64,000 nucleotides of DNA. Source: Marinobacter lipolyticus SM19. Its GTDB lineage: Bacteria; Pseudomonadota; Gammaproteobacteria; Pseudomonadales; Oleiphilaceae. Location of the stretch: contig NZ_KE007306.1 of assembly GCF_000397065.2 (NCBI RefSeq), positions 138,813 through 202,812 of the forward strand, read 5' to 3'. Both the position numbers and the translations under genes were made by a program. Shown piece after piece: positions 1-9,211 of this stretch (its first letter is position 1; the number at the start of each line of letters is the position of its first letter). The notes below the pieces were generated by a model. The model was not told the DNA's origin and made no database searches. It saw only the letters and a program-made list of their open reading frames with translations.

Positions 1-319
1 CAATGGCAATGGCCATGGAACTTTTGCGACCTCGCACCCTGGTGGCTGACTTGCCCTCCTGCTCAGTGGCATCGGGCACATCATCAAGCATGCTGCCCGC
101 CAGTTCGTCCCGGAGCTGCTGGTAGTTTTCCTGATCGAGGATACCGGCCTGGTACTCACTCTCCAGCTCCGCCATCCGTGATCTGTAGGCCATCAGGTTC
201 TGATTCCTCAGGTCGGTCTGCTGTTGCCGTCCTGCCCGGTGAGAAAACAGCGGCCAGATGATAAATGCCAGGGCCAGAATGATGAGCGCGGCGGCGAAAA
301 GCCAGAAAGTATCAGTCAT
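1..319 (-). CDS. ccmI: CcmI, cytochrome c maturation apocytochrome chaperone (partial, N-terminal 106 residues)
   Basis: The gene starts at the ATG at 317-319 and runs off the left edge. The visible part begins MTDTFWLFAAALIILALAFI, a membrane segment at residues 5-22, followed by a basic stretch and a helical region rich in Glu, Gln and Arg. CcmI proteins are built this way: an N-terminal membrane anchor, a cytoplasmic leucine-zipper-like loop, then a periplasmic TPR domain that holds apocytochrome c for the heme lyase. The TPR part lies outside the window. It follows ccmH by 51 bases on the same strand, the usual last place of a ccm operon. The identification rests on the anchor pattern and on position. 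Confidence 0.88.
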   Translation of the reverse strand, partial: MTDTFWLFAAALIILALAFIIWPLFSHRAGRQQQTDLRNQNLMAYRSRMAELESEYQAGILDQENYQQLRDELAGSMLDDVPDATEQEGKSATRVRGRKSSMAIAI

Positions 320-370
320 AAGAAGGTCGTGGTTTTTCCATGGGGAGTTGGAGAATCAATTCAGGAGACA

Positions 371-844
371 TTATTCCCGGTCTTTATCGGCCAGCAGCCT
401 GTTAACCCGGGCCTGCTCATCGGCGGTCAGACTTGGCGCCTGGTCATTGCGGCGACGCGACCGGATAACAATGCCGGCAACTGCCAGCAAACCAACACCG
501 ACAGCTATGGCCGGCGTTGCCCACAGCAGTATGGTACGGCGATCAACCTCGGGCTTGTAACGGACAAATTCGCCAAAGCGATCCACCAGATCCCCGACAA
601 TCTCATCATTACTCGCGCCATCCTGCATCATCCGGTACACACGGTCGCGCATGTCTTTTGCTATGGGGGCGTTGGAGTCAGCAATGTTCTGGTTCTGGCA
701 CTTCGGGCAACGCAGCTCCGCCGTGAGATCCCGGTATCGCTGCTCTTCCTTTAGTGACTCAAAGCCTTGAGCATTGGCTTCATCAGCACTCGCCTGAAAC
801 GCCAGCGACATCGCGAGCAGTATCAGGACAACCAGTCGTGTCAC
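371..844 (-). CDS. ccmH: CcmH, cytochrome c maturation thiol oxidoreductase
   Basis: A 157-residue periplasmic protein with a signal peptide ending near residue 20, the LRCPKC motif at residues 44-49 (C46 and C49) and one C-terminal membrane helix at about 108-127. LRCxxC is the redox motif of the CcmH/CycL/NrfF family, which reduces apocytochrome cysteines before heme attachment, together with CcmG and CcmF. The start is a GTG at 842-844 that overlaps the ccmG stop as GTGA, so translation is probably coupled. This is the short CcmH type without a TPR extension, consistent with a separate ccmI downstream. Confidence 0.95.
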   Translation of the reverse strand: MTRLVVLILLAMSLAFQASADEANAQGFESLKEEQRYRDLTAELRCPKCQNQNIADSNAPIAKDMRDRVYRMMQDGASNDEIVGDLVDRFGEFVRYKPEVDRRTILLWATPAIAVGVGLLAVAGIVIRSRRRNDQAPSLTADEQARVNRLLADKDRE

Positions 845-1380
845 GATGCATCCTCCCGATACTGCTTGACCAGAGGCTCCAGATCCTCTTTCCAGACCTT
901 CTCATTAACCACGCCCACATGCCGGTAACGAACCACCCCGTCTGTATCAATGACGTAGGTTTCCGGGGCTCCGTATACTCCCAGGTCAAATCCCAGGGTG
1001 CCTTTCGGGTCATAGATGGTCCGTTCGTATGGGTTGCCAAGACGCTCCAGCCATCCCAGGGCCTCCTCACGATTGTCCTTGTAGTTGAGGCCGATGATGC
1101 GGACGCCCTGCTCCTGTGCCAGCCACAGCAGATCGTCATGCTCATCCCGACAGGCCGGGCACCAGGTACCCCAGACATTCAGCAACGAAACCTGCCCCAG
1201 GAATACCCCGGCATCCAGTTTCGTTCCGGGTTGCTCCAGGTCATCCAGGGTGAAGGCCGGAACCGTTTTACCGATCAGCGCCGACTCCAGCCGGGTCGGG
1301 TCCTTCCCGATCCCCGCAAACAACACGATACCCAGAACAACAACCAGAATTAATGGAACAAACAGAAACACACGCTTCAT
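841..1380 (-). CDS. ccmG: CcmG/DsbE thiol:disulfide interchange protein
   Basis: A 179-residue thioredoxin-fold protein anchored by one membrane helix at residues 4-23. The active site is WCPAC (C74, C77), close to the WCPTC usual in CcmG, and GVYGAPE near residue 135 carries the cis-proline loop. It keeps apocytochrome c thiols, or CcmH, reduced in the periplasm so that CcmF/CcmH can attach heme. The ATG overlaps the ccmF stop as ATGA and its own stop overlaps the ccmH start, so the three genes form a tightly coupled block. The alternative name dsbE refers to the same family. Confidence 0.95.
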   Translation of the reverse strand: MKRVFLFVPLILVVVLGIVLFAGIGKDPTRLESALIGKTVPAFTLDDLEQPGTKLDAGVFLGQVSLLNVWGTWCPACRDEHDDLLWLAQEQGVRIIGLNYKDNREEALGWLERLGNPYERTIYDPKGTLGFDLGVYGAPETYVIDTDGVVRYRHVGVVNEKVWKEDLEPLVKQYREDAS

Positions 1381-3371
1381 GACATCGCCTCTGCTACATC
1401 GCCACGACGGCCAGATTCTATGCCCTGCCTGTCAGACACCCGCTCACGAATACGGTAACGGCGATCGGCAATGGCGAGGAAACCACCGGCAGCCATGAAC
1501 AATGCTCCCAGCCACAACCAGCGCACCAGCGGTTTGTACTGTATGCGGATGGCCCAGGCGTCATCGGTGATACGTTCGCCAATCGCGACAAACACATCCC
1601 GGAACAGTCCTGCATCTATGGCTGCTTCGGTCATTACGTTGCGCTGAACCTGGTACTGACGCTTTTCAGGGTGCAGTGTTGCCACATACTGACCATCAAG
1701 AGAGAGGTCAAACGAGCCATACTGCGCCGTGAAGTTCTGACCACGACGCTCGCCAATATCCGTGAACTGGATCTGGTAATCTCCAATCATCGCAGTGTCT
1801 CCGGGAGTCATTCGCACATCCCGTTCAACTCCATAATTCGATACCACCGTTGCGCCCGCCATGGTGATCGCCAACCCGAGGTGCCCAAGCACCATGCCGT
1901 AGTAACTGCGAGACTGACGTTTCAGCCCCTGCAACCGCCCCTTTCTGGACGCCGACTTGTCCCAGAGATCCCAGAACGTGGCGACCGTCACCCAGATGGC
2001 GACAAAACAGCCAGCAAACGCCCAGGGCTTGAATGTGCCGTAGGTCACCATCACTGCCGCTGTTGCCACAACGCTGATGGCCAATGGCCACAGCAGCTTG
2101 CGGCCGAGCCAGCCGCCATCGGTTTTCTTCCAGCGCGAGAAGATCCCGGCGCCCAACAACAAACCGGCAGCCAGCGCCAGCGGACTGAAGGTCAGATTAA
2201 AGAATGGTTCACCAATGGACAGGCGCCCCATATCAAGATAATCCAGCACCAATGGATACAGCGTACCCACCATGACCAGCAACGTTGCGGCCACCAGAAG
2301 CACATTGTTGAGAAGCAGGAAGATCTCACGGGACAGAGAGCCATAACGGGCCCGCACGTGTACCACTGGCGCCCGGAAGGCGTACAGGGCCAGACTGGAA
2401 ACGATGGTGATAGCCAACAGTGCCAGCAGGAAAGTGCCCCGTTCAGGATCGGAAGCAAAGGCGTGGACCGATGTCAGCACGCCTGAGCGCACCAGGAAGG
2501 TGCCCAGCAGGCTGAGGGAAAAGGTGACAATAGCCAGCAATACCGTCCAGCTCTTGAACACACCCCGCTTCTCAGTAACTGCCAGGGAGTGCATCAGCGC
2601 CGTGCCGGATAACCAGGGCAACAGCGAGGCATTCTCAACCGGGTCCCAGAACCACCAACCGCCCCAGCCAAGTTCGTAGTACGCCCACCAACTCCCCAGG
2701 GCAATACCCAACGACAGGAAGGCCCAGGCTACGGTCGTCCACGGACGTGACCAGCGCGCCCATGCCGCATCCAGACGGCCGTTGATCAGTGCGGCAATAG
2801 CAAAAGCAAATGCCACAGAGAAACCTACATACCCCATGTACAGCATGGGCGGGTGAACGATCAGACCAAAATCCTGCAATAACGGGTTGAGGTCAGCTCC
2901 GTCCGCCGGCACGTTTGGCAGCATCCGGTCGAACGGATTCGAGGTCATAATGATGAAGAGCAGAAAACCCACGCTGACGATCCCCATCACTGACAGCACC
3001 TGGGCGATCATTACCGATGGCAGCCGGCGGCTGAATATCGCGACCGCCAGGGTCCACCCCGCCAACATCAGGATCCACAGTAGCAGTGATCCCTCATGAC
3101 CGCCCCACACGGCACTGAACTTGTAATACCAGGGCAGCATGCTGTTGCTGTTATTGGCGACATACGCCACAGAGAAGTCATCGGTCACAAAGGCATGGGT
3201 AAGAATCCCGAAAGCAATGGCGATGAACACGAACAGTCCGGCGGACAACGGGCGCGCATACGCCTGTAAGGTATCACGACCGGTTACCGAGCCCACCAGC
3301 GGGACCACGGAAAGGAGCACTGCAAGCAGCAGCGCCAGTATCAGTGAAAACTGTCCGAGTTCCGGATACAT
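1377..3371 (-). CDS. ccmF: CcmF, heme lyase subunit of cytochrome c maturation
   Basis: A large polytopic membrane protein of 664 residues with about fifteen hydrophobic segments. It carries the tryptophan-rich WWD signature (GGWWFWDPVENASLLPW, about residues 237-253) that presents heme at the periplasmic face, plus conserved histidines such as H92 and the VHPP motif at 172-175. CcmF accepts heme from holo-CcmE and, with CcmH and CcmI, attaches it to CXXCH motifs of apocytochromes. The ATG at 3369-3371 has GGAGAGG just upstream and is preferred over a TTG one codon earlier. Length is typical of the family. Confidence 0.97.
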   Translation of the reverse strand: MYPELGQFSLILALLLAVLLSVVPLVGSVTGRDTLQAYARPLSAGLFVFIAIAFGILTHAFVTDDFSVAYVANNSNSMLPWYYKFSAVWGGHEGSLLLWILMLAGWTLAVAIFSRRLPSVMIAQVLSVMGIVSVGFLLFIIMTSNPFDRMLPNVPADGADLNPLLQDFGLIVHPPMLYMGYVGFSVAFAFAIAALINGRLDAAWARWSRPWTTVAWAFLSLGIALGSWWAYYELGWGGWWFWDPVENASLLPWLSGTALMHSLAVTEKRGVFKSWTVLLAIVTFSLSLLGTFLVRSGVLTSVHAFASDPERGTFLLALLAITIVSSLALYAFRAPVVHVRARYGSLSREIFLLLNNVLLVAATLLVMVGTLYPLVLDYLDMGRLSIGEPFFNLTFSPLALAAGLLLGAGIFSRWKKTDGGWLGRKLLWPLAISVVATAAVMVTYGTFKPWAFAGCFVAIWVTVATFWDLWDKSASRKGRLQGLKRQSRSYYGMVLGHLGLAITMAGATVVSNYGVERDVRMTPGDTAMIGDYQIQFTDIGERRGQNFTAQYGSFDLSLDGQYVATLHPEKRQYQVQRNVMTEAAIDAGLFRDVFVAIGERITDDAWAIRIQYKPLVRWLWLGALFMAAGGFLAIADRRYRIRERVSDRQGIESGRRGDVAEAMS

Positions 3372-3406
3372 CAAACCTCTCCAAACATCAAAAATGTGTC
3401 GTCGTG

Positions 3407-3880
3407 TCAGTAGGCCGTTTCAGGACCACTGCTGTCGCCGGCTTTATGTGTTCCGGCGGACGCCCGCTCAAGAGCCTCGGCCACTTCAGGCGGCATGTAG
3501 TTCTCATCGTGCTTGGCCAGCACCTGATCCGCCACAAACCGCCCGCTCGCATTCAGCCGCCCCATGGCGACCACGCCCTGCCCTTCGGCAAACAGGTCCG
3601 GCAGGATGCCGGTGTACTCAACCAGCACCGACGAATTGAAGTCGGTCACCCTGAACTCCACCTTCAGGCTTTCCGGGTCCCGCTGCACTGAGCCTTCTTC
3701 CACCATCCCACCGGCACGTATTCTCACGTCCAGCGGGGCATCACCGGCGGCAATCTGGCTGGGGGCGTAGAACAGATTAATATTCTGGCGCAGGGCATAG
3801 GTGGTCAGCCCCACAGCCACGGCAATCCCTGCCAGCAAGAAGAGCACTATGGTCAGTCGTTTTTTTCGGATCGGATGCAT
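3407..3880 (-). CDS. ccmE: CcmE, periplasmic heme chaperone
   Basis: A 157-residue protein with an N-terminal membrane anchor (residues 9-29) and a soluble OB-fold domain. The [10 protein letters not shown] motif places the heme-binding histidine at H124 and the neighbouring tyrosine at Y128, the hallmark of CcmE, which binds heme covalently through this His after the CcmABCD complex loads it and then passes it to CcmF. The tail after the motif is rich in Ala and Glu and looks flexible, as is usual. It sits between ccmD and ccmF as in other System I operons. Confidence 0.97.
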   Translation of the reverse strand: MHPIRKKRLTIVLFLLAGIAVAVGLTTYALRQNINLFYAPSQIAAGDAPLDVRIRAGGMVEEGSVQRDPESLKVEFRVTDFNSSVLVEYTGILPDLFAEGQGVVAMGRLNASGRFVADQVLAKHDENYMPPEVAEALERASAGTHKAGDSSGPETAY

Positions 3881-3894
3881 CGTTATCCTGCCAT

Positions 3895-4134
3895 TCAGTC
3901 TTGAGAAACTTTTACACGGGTAAAGCTGGCGGCCGGGGCATTCTGGCCTGCAGCCGTCCCGCTGGCCGTTGCCCGGCTCAGCTCCCTACGCTGTGCAGCG
4001 ATCACCTGGCGCCGCTGGCGAAGTGACCAGAACACCAGGCCGCCCAGGAGCAGGACGAACACCCCGTAACAGGTCCAGACATAGGGACCATGCCCGTCCA
4101 TGGCAATAAATGCGGCCAGTGAATCAAATGCCAT
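3895..4134 (-). CDS. ccmD: CcmD, small membrane protein of the heme-loading complex
   Basis: A 79-residue protein with one membrane helix (about residues 16-36, [19 protein letters not shown]) followed by a basic RQRR stretch. This is the simple plan of CcmD, which associates with CcmABC and is needed to release holo-CcmE. The alanine-rich C-terminal tail is somewhat longer than in short CcmD proteins. The assignment depends on this topology and on the position directly between ccmC and ccmE. Confidence 0.9.
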   Translation of the reverse strand: MAFDSLAAFIAMDGHGPYVWTCYGVFVLLLGGLVFWSLRQRRQVIAAQRRELSRATASGTAAGQNAPAASFTRVKVSQD

Positions 4135-4138
4135 GTCG

Positions 4139-4882
4139 TCAGCTCCTTCCTGCCAGCACCAGCTCTTTTACCCAGCGGGTGCGGCGTTCACGAATCAGAA
4201 TTTCCGTCTGCATGCGCAAGCATGCGAACCAGCCAAAGATCAGGTAAAGACCCAATACCGATAACAATAAAGGCACCCACATTTCGGCGGGCATCGAGGG
4301 CTTTTCCGTGAGCTTGAAAGTGGCGGGCTGATGAAGCGTATTCCACCATTCCACCGAGTACTTGATAATGGGTATATTCACCACCCCGACCAGAACCAGC
4401 ACAGCGACGGCCCGCGCCGATGACTTCTCGTCGGAAATCGCCGCGCCCAGGGCAATCACACCAAAATACAGGAATAACAATATCAGCATGGAGGTCAGGC
4501 GAGCGTCCCAGATCCACCAGGTGCCCCAGGTGGGTTTACCCCATACCGCACCGGTAAACAGCGCCAAAAACGTTAACACGGCACCCACCGGCGCCACCGA
4601 TTTGACGAAGACATCTGCCAGCTTCATGCGCCAGACCAGAGTCACCGCCGCAGCCACCGCCATCATGATATACACGGACTGAGCCAGGAAGGCCGAGGGC
4701 ACGTGAATAAAGATGATCCGGTAACTGTTGCCCTGAAGGTAGTCCTGAGGGGCGAACGCCAGGCCCCAGATCAGGCCAGCAAACAGCAGGGCTACCCCGC
4801 CCAACAACAGCCAGGGCATCAGCCGGTTGGCCATGCCGAAGAACCATTTCGGAGAGCCCAGCTTATGAAAGAGTTGCCACAT
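4139..4882 (-). CDS. ccmC: CcmC, heme-loading protein for CcmE
   Basis: A 247-residue protein with six predicted membrane helices, carrying the WWD motif ([15 protein letters not shown], about 116-130) and a heme-ligand type histidine in FIHVPSA (H60). CcmC presents heme at the outer face of the inner membrane and drives its covalent attachment to CcmE. I chose the ATG at 4880-4882 because the protein then begins [14 protein letters not shown] like its relatives. An ATG 78 bases upstream would add a charged stretch that overlaps the end of ccmB and looks untranslated. Confidence 0.95.
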   Translation of the reverse strand: MWQLFHKLGSPKWFFGMANRLMPWLLLGGVALLFAGLIWGLAFAPQDYLQGNSYRIIFIHVPSAFLAQSVYIMMAVAAAVTLVWRMKLADVFVKSVAPVGAVLTFLALFTGAVWGKPTWGTWWIWDARLTSMLILLFLYFGVIALGAAISDEKSSARAVAVLVLVGVVNIPIIKYSVEWWNTLHQPATFKLTEKPSMPAEMWVPLLLSVLGLYLIFGWFACLRMQTEILIRERRTRWVKELVLAGRS

Positions 4883-4916
4883 CAGGTTGTTACCTTTTAC
4901 CTTTGCTTTTACGTTG

Positions 4917-5642
4917 TTACGCGTTTGACAGACTGATTCGCAGTGCTGCCGCTGACGCAAACGGTGCCAGTGTTACCGCCAACACCAGGAATGCGCTCAT
5001 TAACGCCACATAACCACTCACCGGGGCACCCTCCCCCGCAGCAGCCACAGTGCCGGTACCAAAAATCAGCACCGGAATGTACAGCGGAATAATCAACAGA
5101 GACAACAGCACTCCCGCCGACCTCAGCCCGAGGGTCAATGCCGCACCGATGGCTCCGATCAGACTGAGCACGGGCGTTCCAATCAGCAGCGTTAGACACA
5201 AAACCCCGATAGAGTTCCCGTCCAGATGCACCATAATGCCCAAAATCGGTGCCAGCAGAACCAGGGGTAACCCTGTCAGCACCCAGTGGGCCGCTACTTT
5301 CGCCAGCACCAGCAGAAACAGGGGCTGGGGCTGAAGCACCAATTGTTCCAGGGTGCCGTCATCGTAGTCATGCCGGAACAGGTGATCCAGAGATAACAAC
5401 ACGGACAGCAACGCCGCCACCCACAGGATACCGCTACCGGCCTGCTGTAGAAATGACACTTCCGGGCTAACACCAAGGGGGAATAGAGTCACTACCATGA
5501 TAAAGAACAACAGGGGATTCAGCAGGTCCTGCCTTTGCCGAAAAGCAGCCTTGAGATCCCTCAGGAAAAGCGCTTTCATGGCCCTGACACTGCCAACGGA
5601 TTCTGTGACAGGACGCCAGCCGGCCCGGGTATCAGAAGTCAT
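4917..5642 (-). CDS. ccmB: CcmB, permease subunit of the CcmAB heme-handling ABC transporter
   Basis: A six-helix membrane protein, the partner of the CcmA ATPase. Together they use ATP to release holo-CcmE from CcmC and CcmD. The core from [17 protein letters not shown] onward follows the CcmB pattern, including the [18 protein letters not shown] loop. Two starts are possible. The ATG at 5640-5642 has GGGAG well spaced upstream and overlaps the ccmA stop, giving 241 residues. The ATG at 5577-5579 gives 220 residues, the more usual length, but has a poorly spaced ribosome site. I list the longer form; the extra 21 residues are doubtful. Confidence 0.93.
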   Translation of the reverse strand: MTSDTRAGWRPVTESVGSVRAMKALFLRDLKAAFRQRQDLLNPLLFFIMVVTLFPLGVSPEVSFLQQAGSGILWVAALLSVLLSLDHLFRHDYDDGTLEQLVLQPQPLFLLVLAKVAAHWVLTGLPLVLLAPILGIMVHLDGNSIGVLCLTLLIGTPVLSLIGAIGAALTLGLRSAGVLLSLLIIPLYIPVLIFGTGTVAAAGEGAPVSGYVALMSAFLVLAVTLAPFASAAALRISLSNA

Positions 5643-6264
5643 CGCCGGCTCCCAAAGTAATACGCTGCATTGATGGTAGCTGCAGATCGTGGTGTGTTGT
5701 CACGACGATAGCACCACCATCCCGGGCCCTCTGAACCAGCAGGGTTTCCAGCGCAGCCACACCATCGATGTCAATCGCGGTGAACACTTCATCAAGAATC
5801 CACAGAGGCTCATCGGCGATCAGCAACCGCGCCAACGCTACCCGACGTTGTTGGCCCGCAGACAGACGGCGACAGGGTACATCTTCGAATCCGGCCAGCC
5901 CTGTGCCGGTCAATGCCTGCCTCAGCAGGTCGTCGCTCACCGCCTTCCTGCCCGCCATCAGGGCGCGCAGATTCTCCATCGGCGTCAGCAGCGGTTTGAT
6001 CCCGGGTCGATGTCCGATATACAGCATATTGCGCACGAATTCGTCACGCTGGTATGAGCGGGATTCCCCTAACCACAACAGGTCGCCGGACCAGGCATCG
6101 TTCAGGCCAGCCAGGATCCTGAGCAGCGTTGTCTTACCGGAGCCATTGGGCCCCTCGACACGGGTCAGAGTACCGGGCAGTATGGAGAAAGAGAGATCCC
6201 GGAACAGCATCCGGTCGTCGCGCTCACACTGCAGATTGACAGCCTGTAGTAACGGCTCAGACAT
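5632..6264 (-). CDS. ccmA: CcmA, ATPase subunit of the CcmAB ABC transporter
   Basis: A 210-residue ABC ATPase with Walker A GPNGSGKT (38-45), signature LSAGQQRRVALAR (134-146), Walker B LWILDE (154-159) and a switch histidine in TTHHDL. The short length and the compact domain are typical of CcmA. The ATG at 6262-6264 gives MSEPLLQAVNLQCERDD, the expected first beta strand; an ATG 51 bases upstream adds an unrelated proline-rich leader. It heads the ccm operon and diverges from the fliK-like gene on the other strand, so the 183-base gap between the two starts should hold both promoters, though I see no clear consensus there. Confidence 0.96.
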   Translation of the reverse strand: MSEPLLQAVNLQCERDDRMLFRDLSFSILPGTLTRVEGPNGSGKTTLLRILAGLNDAWSGDLLWLGESRSYQRDEFVRNMLYIGHRPGIKPLLTPMENLRALMAGRKAVSDDLLRQALTGTGLAGFEDVPCRRLSAGQQRRVALARLLIADEPLWILDEVFTAIDIDGVAALETLLVQRARDGGAIVVTTHHDLQLPSMQRITLGAGDDF

Positions 6265-6447
6265 CAGGGCCCCAGATCTGGAACAACGCGGGGGGTAGAC
6301 CGGCGTTGTGGACATTCAATTCTGCCCCCGCCAGATACAAAGTATTAACGGGAGTTCAGAGATTTCAGACAGGCAATAGTTACCAGCGCGGCGTATTATA
6401 ACGAAACCGTGTCATGATTACTCTTGCCGAGAATCAAATCAGCGCCG

Positions 6448-7797
6448 ATGAAATTACCAAACGGTAACCCAACACCGCCGCCTTCTGGCGAACAAACCAG
6501 ATTGCCCGCAAGCGGAGCCGCCAGAGACCCGCAACTGCCGGCTTCCACTGCGGTTTCGGCCAGGCAGCAGCTGGACCAGTTACAGCTTGCCAACCGGGAA
6601 GTTGCCCTAGCCCGCGTCGCAGAAGTACTCAACCGGCAACAGGGCGCCGCACAGCAATTAATGCTGGACGTGCGGGGGCGCAGCCTGACCGTTCAAGCCG
6701 CCATCGGGGACACCACTCTGGAGACCGGGGACTGGGTCAAGGTCATGCGCGCCGGTAATGAGCTGCAACTGATGGGAAAACTGGCGCAGACGCAAGAAGC
6801 CGGCATTGCCCGTGCGTTGGCACAGCGGCTGCCATGGCAACAAAGCATTGAGGGTGGGCTGGCACGGATGCTCTCGGCGCTCGCCCAAGGCACTCGGCAG
6901 GAGCCAGCAGGGACGACCTTACCGTCCGCCCAGACACCGCAACCGTTGGCACCGTCGGTGCGCCAGGCGATTGAGCAGCTGGTTAATCGCCTACCGGGCA
7001 CGACCAGCCTTGCCACATCCGGCAGTGCGACCGAGGCGGGACTACAGGTGCGCCAGTGGATCGCTGAAAGCGGCCTGTTTGCCGAAGCACGACTCGCCCA
7101 GAGTCGGGAGCCCACGCTACCAGACCTGAAACTGGCCCTCGGGCGAATCATAACCGCCCTGCTCAGCCAGCAGGGAAGCGGCCCGGAACAGTTCAACCGA
7201 CTGACCCCTCTTGCCACCCCGGAGCTGGTCCAGGCCCCCCTGCAATTTCCCAACATATTAACACCCCCGGCACCACAGAGCTCTGCGGAACCTCCCACCG
7301 TGGGCCAGATGCTACGACTGCTGGCGGGAATGCTGAACCGGATTACCGTCAACCAGCTTCACAGTCAGGTGCTGTCGACTCGCACCACGGCAGACACCCC
7401 GGCGCCGGTCTCCACCCTACTCCTGGAGTTGCCCTGGGTGACACCCCAGAACGAACCCAGGATTGCCCAGCTACGCATCGAACACGAGAATCCCGAAGGC
7501 GACCCTGCCGGCAAAAAAAGGGCCGCGAGTATCGCCGAGTGGCGGCTTTCTCTGGCGATGGATCTGGATGACGCCGGCCCGGTGCACTTTGACGTGGCCC
7601 TGCGACAAGAACAGATATCCGCGCGAGTCTGGGCGGAAAAGCAAAGCACACTCAGGCAGGTCCAACAGGAACTACCTACGCTGCGTCAGAGCCTGTCCGA
7701 GCTGGGGCTTGAGGTGACCGATCTGGACTGCCGTCGTGGCAGCCCCCAGGGCTCAACCACACGACTGGAACATCGACTGGTGGATACCAAGGCATGA
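6448..7797 (+). CDS. FliK-like flagellar hook-length control protein (second copy)
   Basis: A protein of 449 residues from the ATG at 6448 (a TTG at 6424 is in frame). It is rich in Pro, Gln, Ala and Leu, with low-complexity linkers and a C-terminal part (GPVHFDVALRQEQISARVWA, then LRQSLSELGLEVTDLDC) of the type found in the FliK C-terminal hook-length domain, which contacts FlhB and switches export specificity. The canonical fliK lies at 34453-35622, so this would be a paralog. Its stop overlaps the start of the small FlhB-like gene as ATGA. That pairing of a FliK tail with a FlhB cytoplasmic domain supports a joint role in type III export switching. The role is inferred. Confidence 0.75.
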   Translation: MKLPNGNPTPPPSGEQTRLPASGAARDPQLPASTAVSARQQLDQLQLANREVALARVAEVLNRQQGAAQQLMLDVRGRSLTVQAAIGDTTLETGDWVKVMRAGNELQLMGKLAQTQEAGIARALAQRLPWQQSIEGGLARMLSALAQGTRQEPAGTTLPSAQTPQPLAPSVRQAIEQLVNRLPGTTSLATSGSATEAGLQVRQWIAESGLFAEARLAQSREPTLPDLKLALGRIITALLSQQGSGPEQFNRLTPLATPELVQAPLQFPNILTPPAPQSSAEPPTVGQMLRLLAGMLNRITVNQLHSQVLSTRTTADTPAPVSTLLLELPWVTPQNEPRIAQLRIEHENPEGDPAGKKRAASIAEWRLSLAMDLDDAGPVHFDVALRQEQISARVWAEKQSTLRQVQQELPTLRQSLSELGLEVTDLDCRRGSPQGSTTRLEHRLVDTKA

Positions 7798-8114
7798 AAC
7801 AGGGCGATCAACATTCATCTCCAGCCGCGGTGGCGCTGAAGTACGATGGCAAAAAAGCGCCCACCATTGCGGCGACCGGCACCCATGAGCTGGCCGAAGA
7901 GATCATTCGCATTGCCCGGGAGCATAATGTTCCGCTCTACGAGAACCCGGAACTGGCCAGCATACTGGCACGACTGGAGCTGAACGAGGAAATTCCGGAA
8001 ACGCTCTATCAGATCATTGCGGAAATCCTCGCCTTCGCGTTCAACCTGCAAGGCAAAACCCCCGAAGATGCCGGAAAACCAGACACGAGAGGTCAGGACA
8101 CCCCTTACTCCTGA
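7794..8114 (+). CDS. small FlhB C-terminal-domain protein (FhlB/EscU-YscU family)
   Basis: A 106-residue soluble protein equivalent to the cytoplasmic FlhB domain alone: AVALKYDGKKAPTIAATGTHELAEEIIRIAREHNVPLYENPELASIL aligns by eye with the segment of full FlhB after its NPTH site (positions 271-274 of the flhB product in this window). It has no membrane part and no NPTH autocleavage motif; the corresponding place reads HSSP. Such proteins are known from other flagellated bacteria and can partly replace the cleaved FlhB fragment. It is coupled to the fliK-like gene by an ATGA overlap, and its 3' end overlaps the convergent AAA ATPase gene by 10 bases. Confidence 0.85.
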   Translation: MKQGDQHSSPAAVALKYDGKKAPTIAATGTHELAEEIIRIAREHNVPLYENPELASILARLELNEEIPETLYQIIAEILAFAFNLQGKTPEDAGKPDTRGQDTPYS

Positions 8115-9211
8115 ATCAGGGATCGAAGTGACCAGGCCTCCCGCCAGTTTTCCCCTTCTCGCGGAGACACAGCGGTTTCAAAGTAATGGCGCAGGCGCCG
8201 TCGGTCGTCCGGCTGATCCTTGAGCGCAGAACCGACAATATGGTGCATCAGGTGTTCCATCGTTATGGTGCCACCACCGAAGTACCAGGCATTCAGACTG
8301 GCCGCATGGGCGACCGAGACCGCCTCCGCCGTAGACAGGGCTGAGCCGGCAAGGCGATCAGTGCTGCGCCCGTCCACCGATTGCCCATTGCGCAGCTCAT
8401 GGAACATGGCCACCAGAACCTCGATGACCCGCCTGTCCACTTCCACCGTGATGCCGGCCTTGAGATTGTGTTTCTGAACTTCCCGCAGCACCACCTCCAT
8501 TTCATCCTCAACACGACGGATGGGTCGGATCTCTTCAAAGTCCATACGCCTTTTCAGAGCGGCACTCATCACGTGGACACCCTCGTCTACGCTGTTTGAG
8601 GTGGCCAGAACGTTAAAGCCCTCACGGGCAAACACTACACCCTCTTCGCCGTTCAGTTCCGGAATAACCACCACTCGGTCCGACAGCACGGACAGCAATG
8701 CATCCTGCAACCCCTGTGGACACCGGGCGATTTCCTCAAATCGAACCAGCCGCCCCTCCATCATGCCCCGCAACAATGGACTGGGCACCAGGGCTTTAAT
8801 ACACGGACCTTCACTACGCAGGATGGCCTCATTCCAGCTGTACAACAGCTGCCCCACCTGGTTCACGGCGCCACCCTGCAATGTCAGGGTCGAGCTACCG
8901 GAAGCCGCCGCCGCAATCAGCTCGGACAACCAGGATTTGGCCGTACCCGGCTCTCCCACCAGGAGGCAACCACGATCAGTGCACAATGAAACCACGATTC
9001 GTCGGACAATGGCCCGGTCGGCCACAAACTTACGCTCAATACCCAGCGACTCGTCCCCAAGCACAAACGCCTCCACAGCCCGGGGGGACATGCGCCAGCC
9101 TGGCGGCACGGGGCCACGATCCTGCCCGATCAACCGGTTCAGTTCATCGGCATAACTGACCTCGGCCGGATCCCGCTGGGCTCTGCGGGTCGATTGCGGA
9201 CGTTCAGCCAT
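8105..9211 (-). CDS. MoxR-like AAA+ ATPase, orphan
   Basis: A 368-residue AAA+ protein with Walker A GEPGTAKS (86-93), a Walker B-type RLVRFEE (154-160) and a sensor-1-type NVLATSN. The region before Walker A (YADELNRLI, then PPGWRMSPRAVEAFVLG) and the phrases LVPSPLLRGMMEGR and SAALKRRMDFEE resemble, from memory, the MoxR-class ATPases encoded beside SWIM zinc-finger, DUF5682 and VWA proteins in actinobacteria and others. No such partner is visible here. Its ATG shares one base with the stop of the GspE fusion gene (TGATG), so the two are co-translated. MoxR ATPases usually act as chaperones that insert cofactors or remodel complexes. The substrate here is unknown. Confidence 0.85.
   Translation of the reverse strand: MAERPQSTRRAQRDPAEVSYADELNRLIGQDRGPVPPGWRMSPRAVEAFVLGDESLGIERKFVADRAIVRRIVVSLCTDRGCLLVGEPGTAKSWLSELIAAAASGSSTLTLQGGAVNQVGQLLYSWNEAILRSEGPCIKALVPSPLLRGMMEGRLVRFEEIARCPQGLQDALLSVLSDRVVVIPELNGEEGVVFAREGFNVLATSNSVDEGVHVMSAALKRRMDFEEIRPIRRVEDEMEVVLREVQKHNLKAGITVEVDRRVIEVLVAMFHELRNGQSVDGRSTDRLAGSALSTAEAVSVAHAASLNAWYFGGGTITMEHLMHHIVGSALKDQPDDRRRLRHYFETAVSPREGENWREAWSLRSLIQE

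Noticed and set aside
6415..6468. 17-codon frame beginning MITLAENQISADEITKR before the fliK-like gene
   Set aside because: It could be a leader peptide or the trace of a frameshift, but there is no ribosome site and nothing to compare it with.
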